64,000 bases of DNA from Perca fluviatilis (lineage: Eukaryota; Chordata; Actinopteri; Perciformes; Percidae): NCBI RefSeq assembly GCF_010015445.1, contig NC_053116.1, forward strand, positions 6,483,809 to 6,547,808. Reading direction: 5' to 3'. Shown piece by piece: positions 45,325 to 57,774 of the stretch (positions are counted from its first letter, which is position 1; each line of letters starts with the position of its first letter). The translations under genes were made by a program, and so were the position numbers. The notes under the pieces are model-generated. The model was not told the origin of the DNA. It saw only the letters and a program-made list of their open reading frames with translations, and searched no databases.

Positions 45325-45329
45325 AGTTA

Positions 45330-46555
45330 AAAAAATGGAAAAACAGATCCCGTTGCTCTGGACGGAGGCCAGTGAAGGATATTAGAAGCACTTTTCTGGT
45401 GCTGGTTGAGCGTTACTGAGCAGCCTCCAACTGAGCTTGAAGACGTAGATGTGACGTGAGCAACCTGTCTGAAAGTGTGAAGTCTTCTGGTAGCTGTGCT
45501 AAGAGAAATCTCAATCATTCCCAATCTTACAGAGAAGGAGAGCGTAGGTATATGTAAGGAGATAACATGGGCACAGGCTAATTACTGATCACTAAAATGC
45601 TAGTTAACATTAGTAATTAAACTTTAACATTAAACAGCTAATGTAAGTCAAAACTGCTTGCGAGCTTCTCCTGTAATATACGGTAATTCCTCAATAACCA
45701 CGCGACAGTAAGTCGCATGGTTATGACACAATCATTAGCCTATTTTTACAAAAACGTCTGCTACGGAGCCATAACGTGAGATACAAGGTAATGGAGCCTT
45801 TTATACATTGTCGCGTTTCTTTAGAAATAAACAATGGACAAATAGAATCTTTAAACGCTTCAGATGTAAAGTTATTCTCTTTCAAAGTGACGTCAAAATG
45901 AATGCTAGTCAGTGGAATGCTAACGGCGGGTGAGTGCTTGTTAGCATCAAAATGGCGCCATAGGAGCTACGCATTCCAGACGCTCGCTTACCCCCTTGGT
46001 TACATCTACACTACTACGTTTTGGTTTAAAAACAAATTTCTTTTTGTACATTTACACCATGCATCCACAATACTACGGCGTTTACGAGCCCCTAAAACAG
46101 ACATTTGGAAACACTACCGCCCCCGTTTAGGTTTGAAAACTCCGGGGTTGCTTTGTAGTCTGGACGGGTTAGGTAGGCTTACTTACCTTTCACTAACAGT
46201 TCCACCTCGTCCTCGCTCCAAGTTGTTCTTTCTCCAAAGTATTTTTCTGTATTTTTAACATATACAGTACATCCATGATTTTCTGAGTAACGTCAGACAA
46301 TCTGCTTCCTGTTTATACCGGCACGCACATGTCCAGTGTATGCGAATGGTCATGTGATATGTGTTGTCAGACGGGTTGATTAGTTCTGCTGCTGGAGCTA
46401 AAACTCTTGTTGTGAGGACAGAGATCGTTTTCGTCTCAAAACGCTGCTTAAAAATTAAAACTTAGTAGATGTAGCCAAAGATGGAGACAGCAATATTTAG
46501 GGAATACTTGAGCTGCTACAATTGGCATAAAATATCCATTAAGCATTTCCAAACA
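45330..46555. other. Intergenic, no feature firmly recognised
   Basis: No gene. The stretch at 46000-46140 (TACACTACTACGTTTTGG and ACCGCCCCCGTTTAGG) looks like an interspersed fish repeat but I cannot define its ends. Confidence 0.4.
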
Positions 46556-46689
46556 TATAGTGCTGTGTACTGCAGGTGCATCTGAATCTGTGGGAACAGT
46601 TTATAAAACCGAGGGAACGGATTTTTATTCTTGTTTAGTTTTTTTTTCTCAGCTGACCCCAGGGGGGCTCCGTATCTCTGGTTTTATGT

Positions 46690-46819
46690 TTCTTAACTTG
46701 TTTTATTTGTATCCTGTTTGTATTTATGGCTCTGTGAGTTATGTGCTTTATGTGTTATTTATTCTTCTGTACAGCACTTTGGTCAACGTTGGTTGTTTTA
46801 AAGTGCTCTATAAATGAAG

Positions 46820-46857
<38 letters not shown>
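46690..46857 (+). mobile_element. LINE (L2-like) 3' tail with (TTGA)n
   Basis: CAGCACTTTGGTCAACGTTG then AAGTGCTCTATAAATGAAGT ends in eight or more TTGA units. This is the characteristic 3' end of L2-type LINEs in fish. Confidence 0.7.
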
Positions 46858-46944
46858 AATTCCATGGTAAATCAACCGACTGTTGAAATAATTCAGTCTG
46901 GACCAAACATTTTAGTTTGGTTCTTGTTGATTCAAATTTCACTA

Positions 46945-47332
46945 TGAGTTGTTTTCGTTTTACTCAGTCTGCCCCTCCAATTCTCCATCCTTCCACCAGA
47001 TGTCCTCAGATTTTCCCACCTGTCCCAGTCACCTGCTCACCTGTTTCCACTTTCTTTTATCTGCCCTGCAGTGTCTAACCGGCCCATTTTCACTCATTCC
47101 CTGTTGGATTGTTGAAGTTGCTTCGTGCCCCAGCTTTCCAGCCACCTCAACCCTGAACACTTTTATTCTGGAACCTGCCTTTCTGCCTGCCCGACCTTCT
47201 GCGTGATCCACGGACTGAGTTCACCTGGTTTAGCCTTCCTGGTTTTGCCTGTCTTTTCATATTTCATATTATGCTTTTAGCTTAACCTGTCTGCCTGCAG
47301 CGAGTCTTGCTTTTGGTTTGAGACGTGACAAA
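46945..47332 (+). mobile_element. LTR-like fragment (Gypsy-type retrotransposon), ending GTGACA
   Basis: C/T-rich sequence with CCTGTCTGCCTGCAGCGAGT and an end GAGACGTGACA resembles the 3' half of fish Gypsy-type LTRs. There is no internal coding region, so it may be a solo or broken LTR. The start is not defined. Confidence 0.45.
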
Positions 47333-48730
47333 ATATGTATCAGACTTTAGTCACAACTTCCAACAATGTGCAGCCGAATCAGGTGTTTTTCGGGAACAAG
47401 GAAAGCAAACTTCAGAGGAAAAACAAGGATTTGAGCACACTGTTTGATTTGCAGCCTTTAGTAGTGCAAACGCATCGATGTTACTACTTTGTCTACAGTA
47501 TATCAGAGTCTAAATGACTTTTGACAAAATTCTAACTCTAAAATGGTCCACAAACAAACTGATAAATGTCAGGATTTCTTCAAGGGTTTTATAAACTCTC
47601 TTTTACACACAGACGGCGTCTTCCAGTGTGACAACCCAATAATGACAGTGAGCAGTTTTTTAGTTTTCATCCAAACCAAACAGAGCATGATGACTGTGTT
47701 TGAATCATCTGCAGCTGGTTGGGCAGAACAAACTTTGACAACACTGCGGCTGACGTGTATTTATGTCAAACCTTCATTGACAATTACAAATTCAAAATGC
47801 TCAAAACAAAACCTTTAAAATAAAAATCCCACCAAGGGAAGAAACTGAAGTTCAGGTAAAGAAACACATTAACGTCCTGCTTGTCTCAGCTGAAATGCGA
47901 AAACAATGCTGGGATTGTTCTGTGAAAGTGTCAAGAGGTCAGATGTTGTTGACATGGGAGATGGAACGGGGGGGTGCGAGAGGGTGAGCACAATAGAGAG
48001 AAGTGAAAGGAAATGGAGAAAATGGTACAGAGAGAATTCAGACCTCCTGTTCTCAGCTCTAAACATCCTGCCGAAGGGAAATCCCGCAGCGCAAGTATAA
48101 CAGGTGTTTTACCTTGCTTCACACACAGAGAAATAATATGAAGTGAACATTTGTTAATGTCGATCGCAGTTTTCTCTTTTGCTGCATCACATTTCTTCCT
48201 TTAGTGGAGGGTCACGCCAAACTGAGAGGGTTAGGGTTATTCTAAACTGCCTGAAACAAGGTGAACGGTCAAGGGACAAATGCTTGAGGGCATTAGAGGA
48301 TTTGATACTCGACCCAAATCTGACGGGACCCGACATCAGCGCGAGAAGGCATTGAACATTTTAAATTTAAAACAGCTTGTCTTGTGTGCGCCTGTTGCCC
48401 CGTGTGCGCTGATGCGCTCATCTGTTGACGTTTCCGAATGCCTTCCTACAATTGCTTAATAAAAGCCGGCTTTCCACACAAACAAACGTAAATGTGTCAT
48501 TAGTATGAAGAAAAAAAGGAGATTTTAACTGTGTCGGGCCGGGCTCGGACAGAAAAACGCGCCCCGATCCGCACTCTAGAGGGCATCACACACGGCAGAG
48601 TATGCCGCACCTTGGATTGCAGCCATACATTTTGTAGTATGTAAAAATAACACATCATGATTTGTAATATGCATTTTGAGTGTGCTACAGCATCAATTAA
48701 TGCATGCCTAGTCTATATCCATGACATTCC
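47333..48730. other. Intergenic, no feature recognised
   Basis: No coding region, RNA gene or repeat was identified. Confidence 0.4.
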
Positions 48731-48733
48731 GCT

Positions 48734-48921
48734 TCATAAGGAGAAGATTCCAGATCGGCCCATCTGAGCTTTCATTTTCTCAAAGACAGAGCAGGATACC
48801 CAGGGCTCGGTTTACACCTATCACCATTTCTAGCCACTGGGGGACCATAGGCAGGCTGGGGGAACTCATATTAATGTTAAAAAACCTCATAAAGTGACAT
48901 TTTCATACCATGGGACCTTTA
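48734..48921 (+). mobile_element. 46-bp-repeat transposon family, 3' fragment with intact right terminus
   Basis: It starts at TTCATAAGGAGAAGATTCCA and ends ACATTTTCATACCATGGGAC then CTTTAA, showing the family's terminal sequence whose reverse complement begins AAAGGTCCCATGG. Confidence 0.85.
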
Positions 48922-49680
48922 AAATTGAACAGAAACCTCTATGCTTGCCCTGTCAGCAGAAAAACTCACAACTAAAAACATCCATTGATTTCCCTTAATC
49001 AAACTATGTAAGACACACAAACTCATCCTTATGTTTTATATTAATCATAATTTATAACATCATTTTTACAGGGCCATGGGTCTCCATTTGTCAAAAATGA
49101 AATGCAGCAGCAGTCTCTAAACAAAGAAAACAAACAAGTTATTGGATCGAAACCAGATTAAATCAACCGCAGTGAATACTGGACTTGATATTTTTATATA
49201 ATTAGCAGTGCTGCTTGTGACAACAAGCGTGGCCCCCCTCGTGTCCCCCTGTTTTGAGTTTAGCCTTGTGGAAAAGCTCAGTATTCATGTTAACCAGTGA
49301 CAGTGAACACACCACGGGCCACACACATTAGTAGAGACAGTTGAAGCATGTGGTTTTATTTCCACAAACATCAATCCAGGTTGTGAGGACAGTATAAATA
49401 TATCGTGACAAATGTGAATGATGATTTATTTATATATGCGTCTCATCAGGGGGTCCGGGACCCCTGAGAAGGTCCTTAGAGTAACTGCAGGGGGGCCTCC
49501 AAGTTATTGCTTAATCGTTTAAAAAAAGCTTTTTCCCAAAGTTAAGTACATCTGAAAATATACATTAAACAAACAAATTATTAGCAAAGATGAATCAGCC
49601 TATTTGTGATTTTTTAAATGTACACAACATTGATGACTACTACTACAGGCTACTGGCCAAGGTAGCCACTGAGGTAGCCA
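48922..49680. other. Intergenic, no gene recognised
   Basis: GGGGGTCCGGGACCCCTGAG at 49448 is a short palindromic-type repeat end found in other fish short elements. Nothing else recognised. Confidence 0.4.
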
Positions 49681-49682
49681 TT

Positions 49683-50205
49683 CGTTGTCTTGCATCGTCC
49701 TCCCGGGTCAAAACTGAAAACCTTTCTCTAGGTCTCTTGTGGCGCTTTTGTCAATGTTTTTTGTGCGTTTAATGCTATTTTTCACTACCATGTCACTACC
49801 AACTTATTACCAATACTTTTAGAATTATTTTTGGAATTCATGGTCAATAATAATCCTCATTTATAGTATATCATATCTAATTCTTGAGTTAAAAAAGCAG
49901 AAATGATGAATTATTTAGACTAATATTAAAGGAAGGATAACCACAGAAGGGTATAGTTCAACGTTCAGTGAGGATATTGTTTCGATACATTTAAAAAAAA
50001 TAATCAAATGCTAAAAAATTTTATAAAACACCCACAATTCAATGAAAGTAGAGATTCGATCTTTTGTTGTACTTGCGAAGCGTGTTGTATGGAATCATCT
50101 ATGTTATTTTTGGGAAATCAAAATGAGGTAGTTAAAAAGTAACCCATGTTTCTGATATAGACATTTAGAAAACGGGTCAAATTTGACCCGAAGACAACAC
50201 AAGGG
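49683..50205. mobile_element. TTAA-family element, copy 6 (imperfect flanks)
   Basis: The right end GACCCGAAGACAACACAAGG then G is followed by TTAT, so the target flank has mutated. The left end near TTGTCTTGCATCGTCCTCCC is diverged. Confidence 0.65.
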
Positions 50206-50451
50206 TTATGCTTTAAGGATATTCCGCTACATGTATGTTTAATATTAAAACATGATGTATAAAAATAAAAATATATGTGAATAAGTATTTTAATACTTTA
50301 GTATTGTATGCACCATAAAAAGGTATGTGTTAAGGCTTTAGGCCGCCCTACACATTATTGTAGGCCCAGTTCAATAGGTAACTCAATATTATACAGTATA
50401 TGTAGTTGTGGGTCCCTGCTGCTAAGGGGTCCTTGGCCTAAAAACGTTTAA

Positions 50452-50882
50452 CCCCTGTGTTGCCATTTTGGGTCAAAATTGAAAATGAACTCTTTTTTTG
50501 CCGCTTTTTTTCAATGCCTTTGGCGTTTATTTTTATTTTTTTTAAGGTCAATAAAACAAATTCATATGAAATTATACCTCATTTTTTTCTTTAAAAAATG
50601 CATACATTACGAATTATGATGACTAATAGTTAAGATTAGAGGATGTCGAGTGGATCATATATGTATATGTCCAAGTTTAGTCGGGATACTGTTTAGAAAC
50701 CATTTAATCATTTTAAACACCCAAAAATCCATGGAAGTAATCATTAATTTTACCTGCGAAGAATGTTGTATGGGTTCCATACCATACAATGTGCGTCCAT
50801 GTTATTTTGGGGCCATTTGGTTGAAAGAAACCCATATTTCACATTTTTCAAAACAGGTCAAGACCCAAGGACAACACAAGGG
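50452..50882. mobile_element. TTAA-flanked inverted-repeat element, copy 7
   Basis: TTAA at 50448-50451 then CCCCTGTGTTGCC; right end AAGGACAACACAAGGG then TTAA at 50883-50886. The interior shares GGTTGAAAGAAACCCATATTT with other copies. Confidence 0.78.
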
Positions 50883-51597
50883 TTAAGACCCCTGAGCTGA
50901 TGGATTTTGGCTGGGATGTAATTACAGACTATAACCAGCAGAGGGCAGCAGCAGAGCATCTATCTCATCCAGCCAACACTGACGCGCTGAACACAGAAGT
51001 AAACAGGATAGACAAGACACACATAGTACTGTGTCCAAATCTGTCTCCTGTTACCCATAACCCCTATGTTTTTCATTTCTACATTCACTTGTAACAAGGG
51101 ACACCACAGTTGTCCCGTTAGAGGACTGAGACAACCTTTTTTGAGTTAGTGTCACCGTAGTTCAAATGACGTCATCGTCCCTGATGGATGCTGCTAGGTG
51201 TGAACACAGCCTGGGCATCCCTGGGTTTCAACGCTACTTAAGAGGCGTTTCAACCTCCACAGGGTATTACATTTAGTGGTAACCCGTGCGTTTTGTCTCT
51301 GAAGAGACGAAAAGGCTGCTCTGCATGTGTGGATGAGTGGCAGTACCTGAGACTGATGCTGCGTTTCATTCGTGTTTCAACATGCCCTCCTTCACTTCCC
51401 CTCAGCCCTCGGTATGACGTCGTAGCATACGTAGCTCGGAGGGCACTCAGAGAGCAGAGGGAGTTATTTTGTTTCATTATCCATCTTATTTTCCATGGCT
51501 TTCTATCCCCATTTTATGTCCATTCTATGTCTGCTTAAGTCCTGCAATTTCCTTATTGTACACTAGGCCTATTTCTTTTTTTTTTTTTTTTTTTTAA

Positions 51598-52275
51598 AAG
51601 GTCCCATGGCATGAAAATGTCACTTTATGAGGTTTTTTAACATTAATATGAGTTCCCCCAGCCTGCCTATGGTCCCCCAGTGGCTAGAAATGGTGATAGG
51701 TGTAAACCGAGCCCTGGGTATCCTGCTCTGTCTTTGAGAAAATGAAAGCTCAGATGGACCAATCAGGAATCTTCTCCTTATGAGGTCATAAGGAGCAAGG
51801 TTACCTCCCCTTTCGCTGCTTTGCCCCCCCAGAGAATTTGGCCCACCCATGAGAAAGAGAGAGAGACATCATGGCTTTCAAACGAGCAAAGTGGCAGTTG
51901 GTCAAGGCCACACCCCCCTCCACCTTGCCCCTCCTCCAATAGCTTCAGACACAGAAATGGCACATCCTAAGGAAAACTCATTGTGGGACTGGCTCTAGTG
52001 GCTGTAATTCTGCACCAAGGCTGAATTTCGGGAAAGAGACTTCAGATACAGTATTAGGGGACCACTAAGGTCTATATAAAAGAGACTTCAGATACAGTAT
52101 TAGGGGACCACTAAGGTCTATATAAAAGAGACTTCAGATACAGTATTAGGGGACCACTAAGGTCTATATAAAAGAGACTTCAGATACAGTATTAGGGGAC
52201 CACTAAGGTCTATATAAAAGAGACTTCAGATACAGTATTAGGGGACCACTAAGGCCTATATAAAAGCATCCAAAG
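51598..52275 (-). mobile_element. 46-bp-repeat transposon, reverse copy with 5 tandem units
   Basis: It begins AAAGGTCCCATGGCATGAAA at the right terminus (reverse orientation). Its body matches 54733-55067, followed by five 46-bp units starting at 52036, 52082, 52128, 52174 and 52220. The far terminus is degraded near GCATCCAAAGTCCC (52266). A T-run of 18 or more precedes it. Confidence 0.9.
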
Positions 52276-52284
52276 TCCCAATCT

Positions 52285-52430
52285 TAAAGACCTTTAATCA
52301 ACAGGACAGCTTGAAGACAGGAAAGGGGAGTGAGAGGAGGGACAACATGTAGCAAAGGGCCACGGGTCGGACTTGAACCCGCGCCGCTGCCAAGGACTCA
52401 CTCTACTGGGTGAGCTACAGGTCGCCCCAG
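52285..52430 (-). mobile_element. tRNA-derived SINE, minus orientation
   Basis: On the minus strand it starts CTGGGGCGACCTGTAGCTCA. It has an A-box-like TAGCTCACCCAGTAGAG and a B-box-like GGGTTCAAGTCC about 30 nt later, then a body CCGTGGCCCTTTGCTACATG typical of a fish SINE. Pol III boxes are inferred from consensus. It abuts the degraded end of the transposon at 52275. Confidence 0.8.
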
Positions 52431-52439
52431 ACTAGGCCT

Positions 52440-53450
52440 ATTTCTTGTATGAAAGGCGCAGTACAAATATTTATAAATTTATAAAACAGTAGTATTACTG
52501 CTTTTTACACATGATGAATACCTGCAGACTCATTTCAATGAGGCTTGGTAATCAGCTGCATTAAATTCAGATTTAGAAAGTTTGTGATCTGTATCATGAT
52601 TAAACATATTAATGCTTACATCTCGCATAAGCAGATGTTCCTCCATGATGTTGGAATTGAAGAAATCCCACATACAACTATCTAGTAAAGAAAATGTATA
52701 AAGTAAATAGACCTAAGTTATATTACATGTTTCAGTAAAATACCAAGCCAACGATGAGGAAACTAAAAAGTTGAAATGCATTTACTCATCTTCTCCTTCT
52801 TTGGTGGTCAGCGACAGGAGTTTTAGCGGTTGTACATCACAGCCACCTAACCTCGGAGGTATTTTCTTGCAACAAATGCATAACTGCAATGCACTGTGGG
52901 TGATGTCCACCTCTGGAGTGACCACCGTTGTTCACTCGCTCCCTCAGCCCTCCGAGGGTCGATCTCACCAAGTTCACTTCAGTTTTTCAGACAATTGGAA
53001 GGACACTTGAGATGGCGGTGGGGATTCCCCCCGAGGGGAAGTGCTTAGGGGAAGTTGGGCCACAATTCAAATGCAGCTTGAGGGGGCAGAGAAGGTATTT
53101 CACAAAGCAAAGACAGGCAGCAATTTGTTTGCTTATTTTTATTTCACAAATCAAGGATGGAAGTCTGCCGGCCAGATGTGCCAGATGTGCATTTGAAAGA
53201 AGTTAAGAAAATTCCATCCAGCTGGTGAAAGATTGAAGTCACACCTATTTGATGTAATTTCTTTTCTGTAATTTATGACAACGTGCTTTTTGATTCATTT
53301 TCTGCCTCTGATCATTCAAATTAGGCATTCCTCTACTCATCCTGATTTTAAATGGCAGGTGCACCATGGCGCCGGCTCACAGCACAAGCCCAACTTTGTT
53401 CATCCTTACTGGTGAAGTTACAGGTTAGTTTAGAGAAAAACAATCAAACT
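52440..53450. other. Intergenic, no feature recognised
   Basis: No gene or repeat could be supported. Frames at 52771-53206 are short and unlike known proteins. Confidence 0.4.
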
Positions 53451-53452
53451 GT

Positions 53453-53514
53453 AGTAATAATAATAATAATAACTTGGATTTATATAGCGCCTTTCAAGGT
53501 ACCCAAGGTCGCAT
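53453..53514 (-). mobile_element. L2-type LINE 3' tail, separated from its body
   Basis: On the minus strand this reads a CCTTGGGTACCTTGAAAGGC then GCTATATAAATCCAAG end with a (TTA)n tail, the usual L2-type 3' end. The matching LINE body with C-terminal coding sequence is at 55079-55700; the 1.55-kb transposon between them interrupts the element. Confidence 0.75.
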
Positions 53515-55067
53515 AAAGGTCCCATGACATGGTGCTCTTTGGGTGCTTTTATATAGACCTTAGTGGTCCCCTAATACTGTATCTGAAGTCTCTTTTATAT
53601 AGACCTTAGTGGTCCCCTAATACTGTATCTGAAGTCTCTTTGATATAGACCTTAGTGGTCCCCTAATACTGTATCTGAAGTCTCTTTTATATAGACCTTA
53701 GTGGCCCCCCTAATACTGTATCTGAAGTCTCTTTTATATATAGGCCTTAGTGGGCCCTCTAATACTGTATCTGAAGTCTCTTTTATATAGACCTTAGTGG
53801 TCCCCTAATACTGTATCTGAAGTCTCTTTTATATAGACCTTAGTGGTTCCCTAATACTGTATCTGAAGTCTCTTTGATATAGACCTTAGTGGTCCCCTAA
53901 TACTGTATCTGAAGTCCCTTTTATATAGACCTTAGTGGTCCCCTAATACTGTATCTGAAGTCTCTTTTATATAGGCCTTAGTGATCCCCTAATACTGTAT
54001 CTGAAGTCTCTTTTATATAGACCTTAGTGATCCCCTAATACTGTATCTGAAGTCTCTTTTATATAGACCTTAGTGGTCCCCTAATACTGTATCTGAAGTC
54101 TCTTTTATATAGGCCTTAGTGGTCCCCTAATACTGTATCTGAAGTCTCTTTTATATAGGCCTTAGTGGTCCCCTAATACTGTATCTGAAGTCTCTTTTAT
54201 ATAGACCTTAGTGGTCCCCTAATACTGTATCTGAAGTCTCTTTTATATAGGCCTTAGTGGTCCCCTAATACTGTATCTGAAGTCTCTTTTATATAGACCT
54301 TAGTGGTCCCCTTAATACTGTATCTGAAGTCTCTTTTATATAGGCCTTAGTGGTCCCCTAATACGTATCTGAAGTCTCTTTTATATAGGCCTTAGTGGTC
54401 CCCTAATACTGTATCTGAAGTCTCTTTTATATAGGCCTTAGTGGTCCCCTAATACTGTATCTGAAGTCTCTTTTATATAGACCTTAGTGGTCCCCTAATA
54501 CTGTATCTGAAGTCTCTTTTATATATGACCTTAGTGGTTGTCCCTAATACTGTATCTGAAGTCTCTTTTATATAGGCCTTAGTGGTCCCCTAATACTGTA
54601 TCTGAAGTCTCTTTTATATAGACCTTAGTGGTCCCCTAATACTGTATCTGAAGTCTCTTTTATATAGACCTTAGTGGTCCCCTAATACTGTATCTGAAGT
54701 CTCTTTCCTGAAATTCAGCCTTGGTGCAGAATTACAGCCACTAGAGCCAGTCCCACAGAGCTTTCCTTAGGATGTGCCATTTCTGTGTCTGTAGCTATTG
54801 AGGAAGAGAGAGGGGGGGGGAAGGTGGAGCGTGGGGGTGTGGCCTTGACCAACTACCACTTTGCTCGTTTGAAAGCCATGATGTCTCTCTCTCACTCTCA
54901 TGGGGGGGCCAAAGCTGAGAAAGAGGAGGTAACCTTGCTCCTTATGACCTCATAAGGAGAGGATTCCAGATCGGCCCATCTGAACTTTCATTTTCTCAAA
55001 GGCAGAGCAGGATACCCAGGGCTCGGTTTATTAATGTTAAAAAACCCTCATAAAGTGAAATTTTCAT
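53515..55067 (+). mobile_element. 46-bp-repeat transposon, forward copy with 25 tandem units
   Basis: It starts AAAGGTCCCATGACATGG, then an array from about 53549 to 54707 made of 25 units of 46 bp (ACCTTAGTGGTCCCCTAATA then CTGTATCTGAAGTCTC and TTTTATATAG), then the body shared with 186-532 and 51598-52030. The right terminus is cut short at GTGAAATTTTCAT. It sits inside an L2-type LINE. No protein is encoded. Confidence 0.92.
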
Positions 55068-55078
55068 TCTTGAAAAAA

Positions 55079-55700
55079 TATGGGGGGAGGGGGGATTATG
55101 GGTCAAAGGACTTAGTAAAAAGAAATGTATTGAGGTGCTTTATGAACATGGGCTGGGATGGGGCAGAGCGGACGTGGAGTGGTAGACCGTTCCAGAGTGT
55201 GGGAGCACTGGCAGAGAAAGCCCTGTCCCCAAAAGTCCACAACCTGGTTCGGGGGGTGTCCAGCAGGACCGCAGGGAACGAGACTGAGTGTAGGGGTGGA
55301 GGAGATCTGTGAGGTATTGTGGCGAGAGTCCCAGGAGAGATTTGTAGGTGAGCAGGAGGATCTTGTAGGTGATGCGTGACTTGACTGGCGGGCAGTCCAG
55401 ACAGGACACCATTGCTGTAGTCCAGACGGGAGGTGATGAAGGCATGGATGAGCGTCTCAGTTACTGAATGTGTGAGTGAAGGCCGGAATCTTGAAATGTT
55501 TTTGAGGTGGTAGAAGGCGGGCTTAGTGATGTTTTTGATGTGGGACCAGAAGAGGAGAGAGAGTGGAGTCCAGGATGACGCCCAGGTTGCACACCTCAGG
55601 AGATGGTGGAAATGGAGCAGCCATCCACAACCAGGGCCACATCATCAATACCCACCCCCATAACACTACCAGTCAGAAGCTTTTTTGTCGTTGCTTTTTT
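55079..55700 (-). pseudogene. L2-type LINE reverse transcriptase, C-terminal remnant (frameshifted)
   Basis: Minus-strand translation shows segments typical of the L2 ORF2 end: LLLTYKSLLGLSPQYLTDLL in one frame, and DRAFSASAPTLWNGLPLHVR in another, finishing before a stop at 55098-55096. Upstream (55440-55690) a weaker match reads a decayed copy of the region before it (LDSTLS-like and HLKNIS-like words). At least two frame changes are present, and the element is 5'-truncated near 55700. This would be the reverse-transcriptase protein of an autonomous retrotransposon; here it is dead. Confidence 0.85.
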
Positions 55701-55709
55701 AACCTGGAA

Positions 55710-56125
55710 ATGATCACTTGAATAGCAACAGAGTAGTTCAATTAGCAGCAGCTTTAAGGTAAGTGACCTTTGAAAGTTTGCGCTTACAGTTTGTATTCAT
55801 AATCAATGATTATTCACAGCTTTTAAATGGAAGTGTAATTGCATTTTGAGCAGCAGTGCTGCATCAGAAGCTCTGATCAATCTGAACGGGGCTGTCTGCT
55901 CTACCTGTTCAGCTTCTGTGTCAGACGTTACCTCACCTATCTGCTGTGATGTCATCCCACTCCCCCCGGGCCGCCTGCTGCTTCTCCCTCTGCTTCTCCT
56001 TCCTCTGTCTCGCTCGCTCTCTTTCTGTCTTCTTTCGGTCCGTCGCTCTCCCCCAATGCAGCAGAAGCAGCACACACATACGTGCTTGTGATAGTGTGCA
56101 TGTGCATAGAAATTTACATTGAAAT
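55710..56125. other. Intergenic, no feature recognised
   Basis: No gene recognised. Pyrimidine-rich at 55980-56060. Confidence 0.4.
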
Positions 56126-56135
56126 ACACATGCAC

Positions 56136-56137
56136 TT

Positions 56138-56195
<58 letters not shown>
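56136..56195. repeat. (TA)n microsatellite
   Basis: TA array with AAATA interruptions. Confidence 0.95.
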
Positions 56196-56199
56196 CACA

Positions 56200-56735
56200 T
56201 TGAGATCAACATCTCAAGACCTGAGTTCAAAGTGAAATATCAAACATAAATACAATCAAAAGAATTAAATAAGAAAATATTTAAATACCGAGACAAGTAG
56301 ACAGCAGAATGCAGGCATTAATGGAAAAAAAATTATAAAATGATTTCATACAAATAAGTTAAGAATTACATATTTTTTTTAAATTAAAACTCATTTCTAA
56401 AAAAAACAAAAAAAACAAGTGAGATGTGCATTCTAAAATGAAGCTAATGCCAATACAAAGATGTATGACTATGCTACTTACTGGTAAAACAGCCACAGTT
56501 AAAAGGAATAAGGTCTCTAATCACAATTTTGAAGTGACCCATTGGCATCGGGGCATCCAATTTTTTTTGATTACTCTGTTAATTATTCCAGAGAAATCAG
56601 GCAAGATATCTAAAGGCTGTCTTTCCAAGATGACTTCTTAATGCAGGGACAGAAAGTGAAAGCCAATCCTGAGAATGGGTGTTTTGAATATGGTATCACT
56701 TCAATATCTATAATATATAATATAATATATAATAA
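56200..56735. other. Intergenic, no feature recognised
   Basis: AT-rich; no gene or repeat recognised. Confidence 0.4.
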
Positions 56736-56736
56736 G

Positions 56737-56740
<4 letters not shown>

Positions 56741-56794
<54 letters not shown>
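56741..56794. repeat. (TA)n microsatellite
   Basis: About 27 TA units. Confidence 0.97.
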
Positions 56795-56795
<1 letters not shown>

Positions 56796-56929
56796 AAATA
56801 CACATGAATAAACAAGCAAGTGGAAAGTAAACACATGCACTTACAGAATGTTCCCTGGAGTCATCTCTTCGACGGAGCAGCTGTTTAACTGTGCATTCAG
56901 AGTGAATATGACAAAGTCAGGAAGACTTA

Positions 56930-57512
56930 GGGCCCTATTTTATATGAAATGCAAGAATCTAAAGTTATGAATGCATGGTGATATTTTCGCAATGTAGTCC
57001 ATTAGACTGAGATTACCTCACTATAGGCGATGCAGCTCTTCAGTCTCTCCTCTTCCGTGCTGCTGCTGGGGCATTTGGGTTAAGTGGCATCGGCACATGT
57101 AGTAGTAGTAAGTCCTCTAATATTTCCTCATTTATGTCATCAACACATCCGTGATTCATGGACATGTTGTGTAAAACAAGGTCATATTTTCCCCTGTATT
57201 TATGTATGGTTTGCAAAGAGAAGCAAAGTCTATGCGCGTTGTGCACACTCTACATTATGGCCAAGCATGCGCCCTTAAAATAGCATCTGAATAGCGCGCC
57301 ACTGACTTTAGACTAGGTTTTTCCTGGTCTGTGGTGGAATTGTTTTCTGAAACTGCAAAATAGCACCAGGGAACGTGCCACTTCACTCCCTAATTTAGCG
57401 ACGTGAGTCTGTGGAGGGAAAAGTCCGCTGTGCGTCGGGTGCAAAATAGGAATGATACATGCGTCGGTGTACAAAGGCAATTGCGCTGAGTGCAAGATAG
57501 GGCCCTTAAAGT
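56930..57512. mobile_element. Inverted-repeat element with AGGGCCCTATTTT ends
   Basis: TTAGGGCCCTATTTTATATG at the left and GCAAGATAGGGCCCTTAAAG at the right are imperfect inverted repeats. The right half matches 43420-43740. A 68-codon minus-strand frame at 57246-57040 ends in a basic RKRRD stretch and could be a trace of a coded protein, but it has no recognised domain. Confidence 0.75.
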
Positions 57513-57619
57513 GACGCAAACAGCAAGAGCATCATTTTCTGTGATCTTTGGGAGACATCTCCTGGGAACCGCTAAAGATGCTCCTGTAACCCACATGACT
57601 TTGGGCTAAAGAAATTTAT

Positions 57620-57642
57620 ATATATATATATATATATATGTG

Positions 57643-57676
<34 letters not shown>

Positions 57677-57678
57677 TG
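57620..57678. repeat. (TA)n microsatellite
   Basis: TA array with GTGTA interruptions, ending about 95 bp upstream of two CCAAT boxes. Confidence 0.95.
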
Positions 57679-57774
57679 TATTGTGGTAATGAATGGGTGA
57701 ATTAAATAACTAGATGCATGAATGTAGACAAGTTGCTAGAGACTGCATGTAGGTATGTGGGGTTGAGGCATTGT

